A DNA stretch of 6,670 nucleotides from contig CAYSPT010000136.1 in NCBI GenBank assembly GCA_964432985.1, positions 1-6,670 of the forward strand, written 5' to 3'. Below the pieces are notes generated by a model. It searched no databases and was not told where the DNA came from. It saw nothing but the letters and a program-made list of their open reading frames with translations. Positions within the stretch are counted from its first letter, which is position 1. The number at the start of each line of letters is the position of its first letter. Shown one piece after another: positions 6,649-6,670 of this stretch. Source of the stretch: CAYSPT01 sp964432985. Its GTDB lineage: Bacteria; Muiribacteriota; CAYSPT01. The translations under genes were made by a program, and so were the position numbers.

Positions 6649-6670
6649 TGTGACCACACACCTGCCTTCA

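Overview
The window looks like a draft-genome or metagenome-derived contig from an uncultured, moderately GC-rich, Gram-negative-type bacterium. Three things suggest this: a run of exactly 100 N inside one gene, a lipoprotein with a clear lipobox, and a large multi-domain surface protein ending in a FlgD/Por-type Ig-like module. That module is common in Bacteroidetes/Fibrobacteres-related, Zixibacteria-like and other candidate phyla. Acetate kinase suggests a fermentative or acetate-handling metabolism. The phylum cannot be fixed from this sequence alone.

Left half, plus strand (1-3200): the 3' part of a large extracellular protein runs in from the left edge to 2436. It holds several Ig-like beta-sandwich domains, each closing on a DxxGN-type loop, and a C-terminal FlgD-like Ig module. 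A 199-residue lipoprotein follows after 69 bases, with about four TPR motifs. The two are probably co-transcribed, and the unit ends at a 12-bp-stem hairpin at 3169-3197 followed by T-rich sequence. A second perfect hairpin (3126-3146) lies between the stop codon and the terminator.

Right half, minus strand (6670 down to 3232): three tightly packed genes read leftward and converge on the first unit. They are acetate kinase (ackA, all catalytic residues recognisable), then after 14 bases a 171-residue cysteine-rich protein with a V4R/methanogen-output-domain-like C-terminus, then after 7 bases a HEAT-repeat protein interrupted by the 100-N assembly gap. Spacings and ribosome binding sites indicate one operon. 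Its promoter, and possibly pta or other members, lie beyond the right edge.

How they might work together: AckA interconverts acetyl phosphate and acetate with ATP formation. The cysteine-rich protein could be a small-molecule, redox or metal sensor, and the HEAT protein a protein-binding scaffold. That link is inferred from gene order only. The surface protein and TPR lipoprotein are plausibly partners at the cell envelope. I see no mobile element, CRISPR array, tRNA, rRNA or defence system. The least familiar element is the ackA / Cys-rich / HEAT gene set. No stretch over 300 bases lacks a gene; the only gene-free intervals are 2437-2505 and 3106-3231, plus very short operon gaps.
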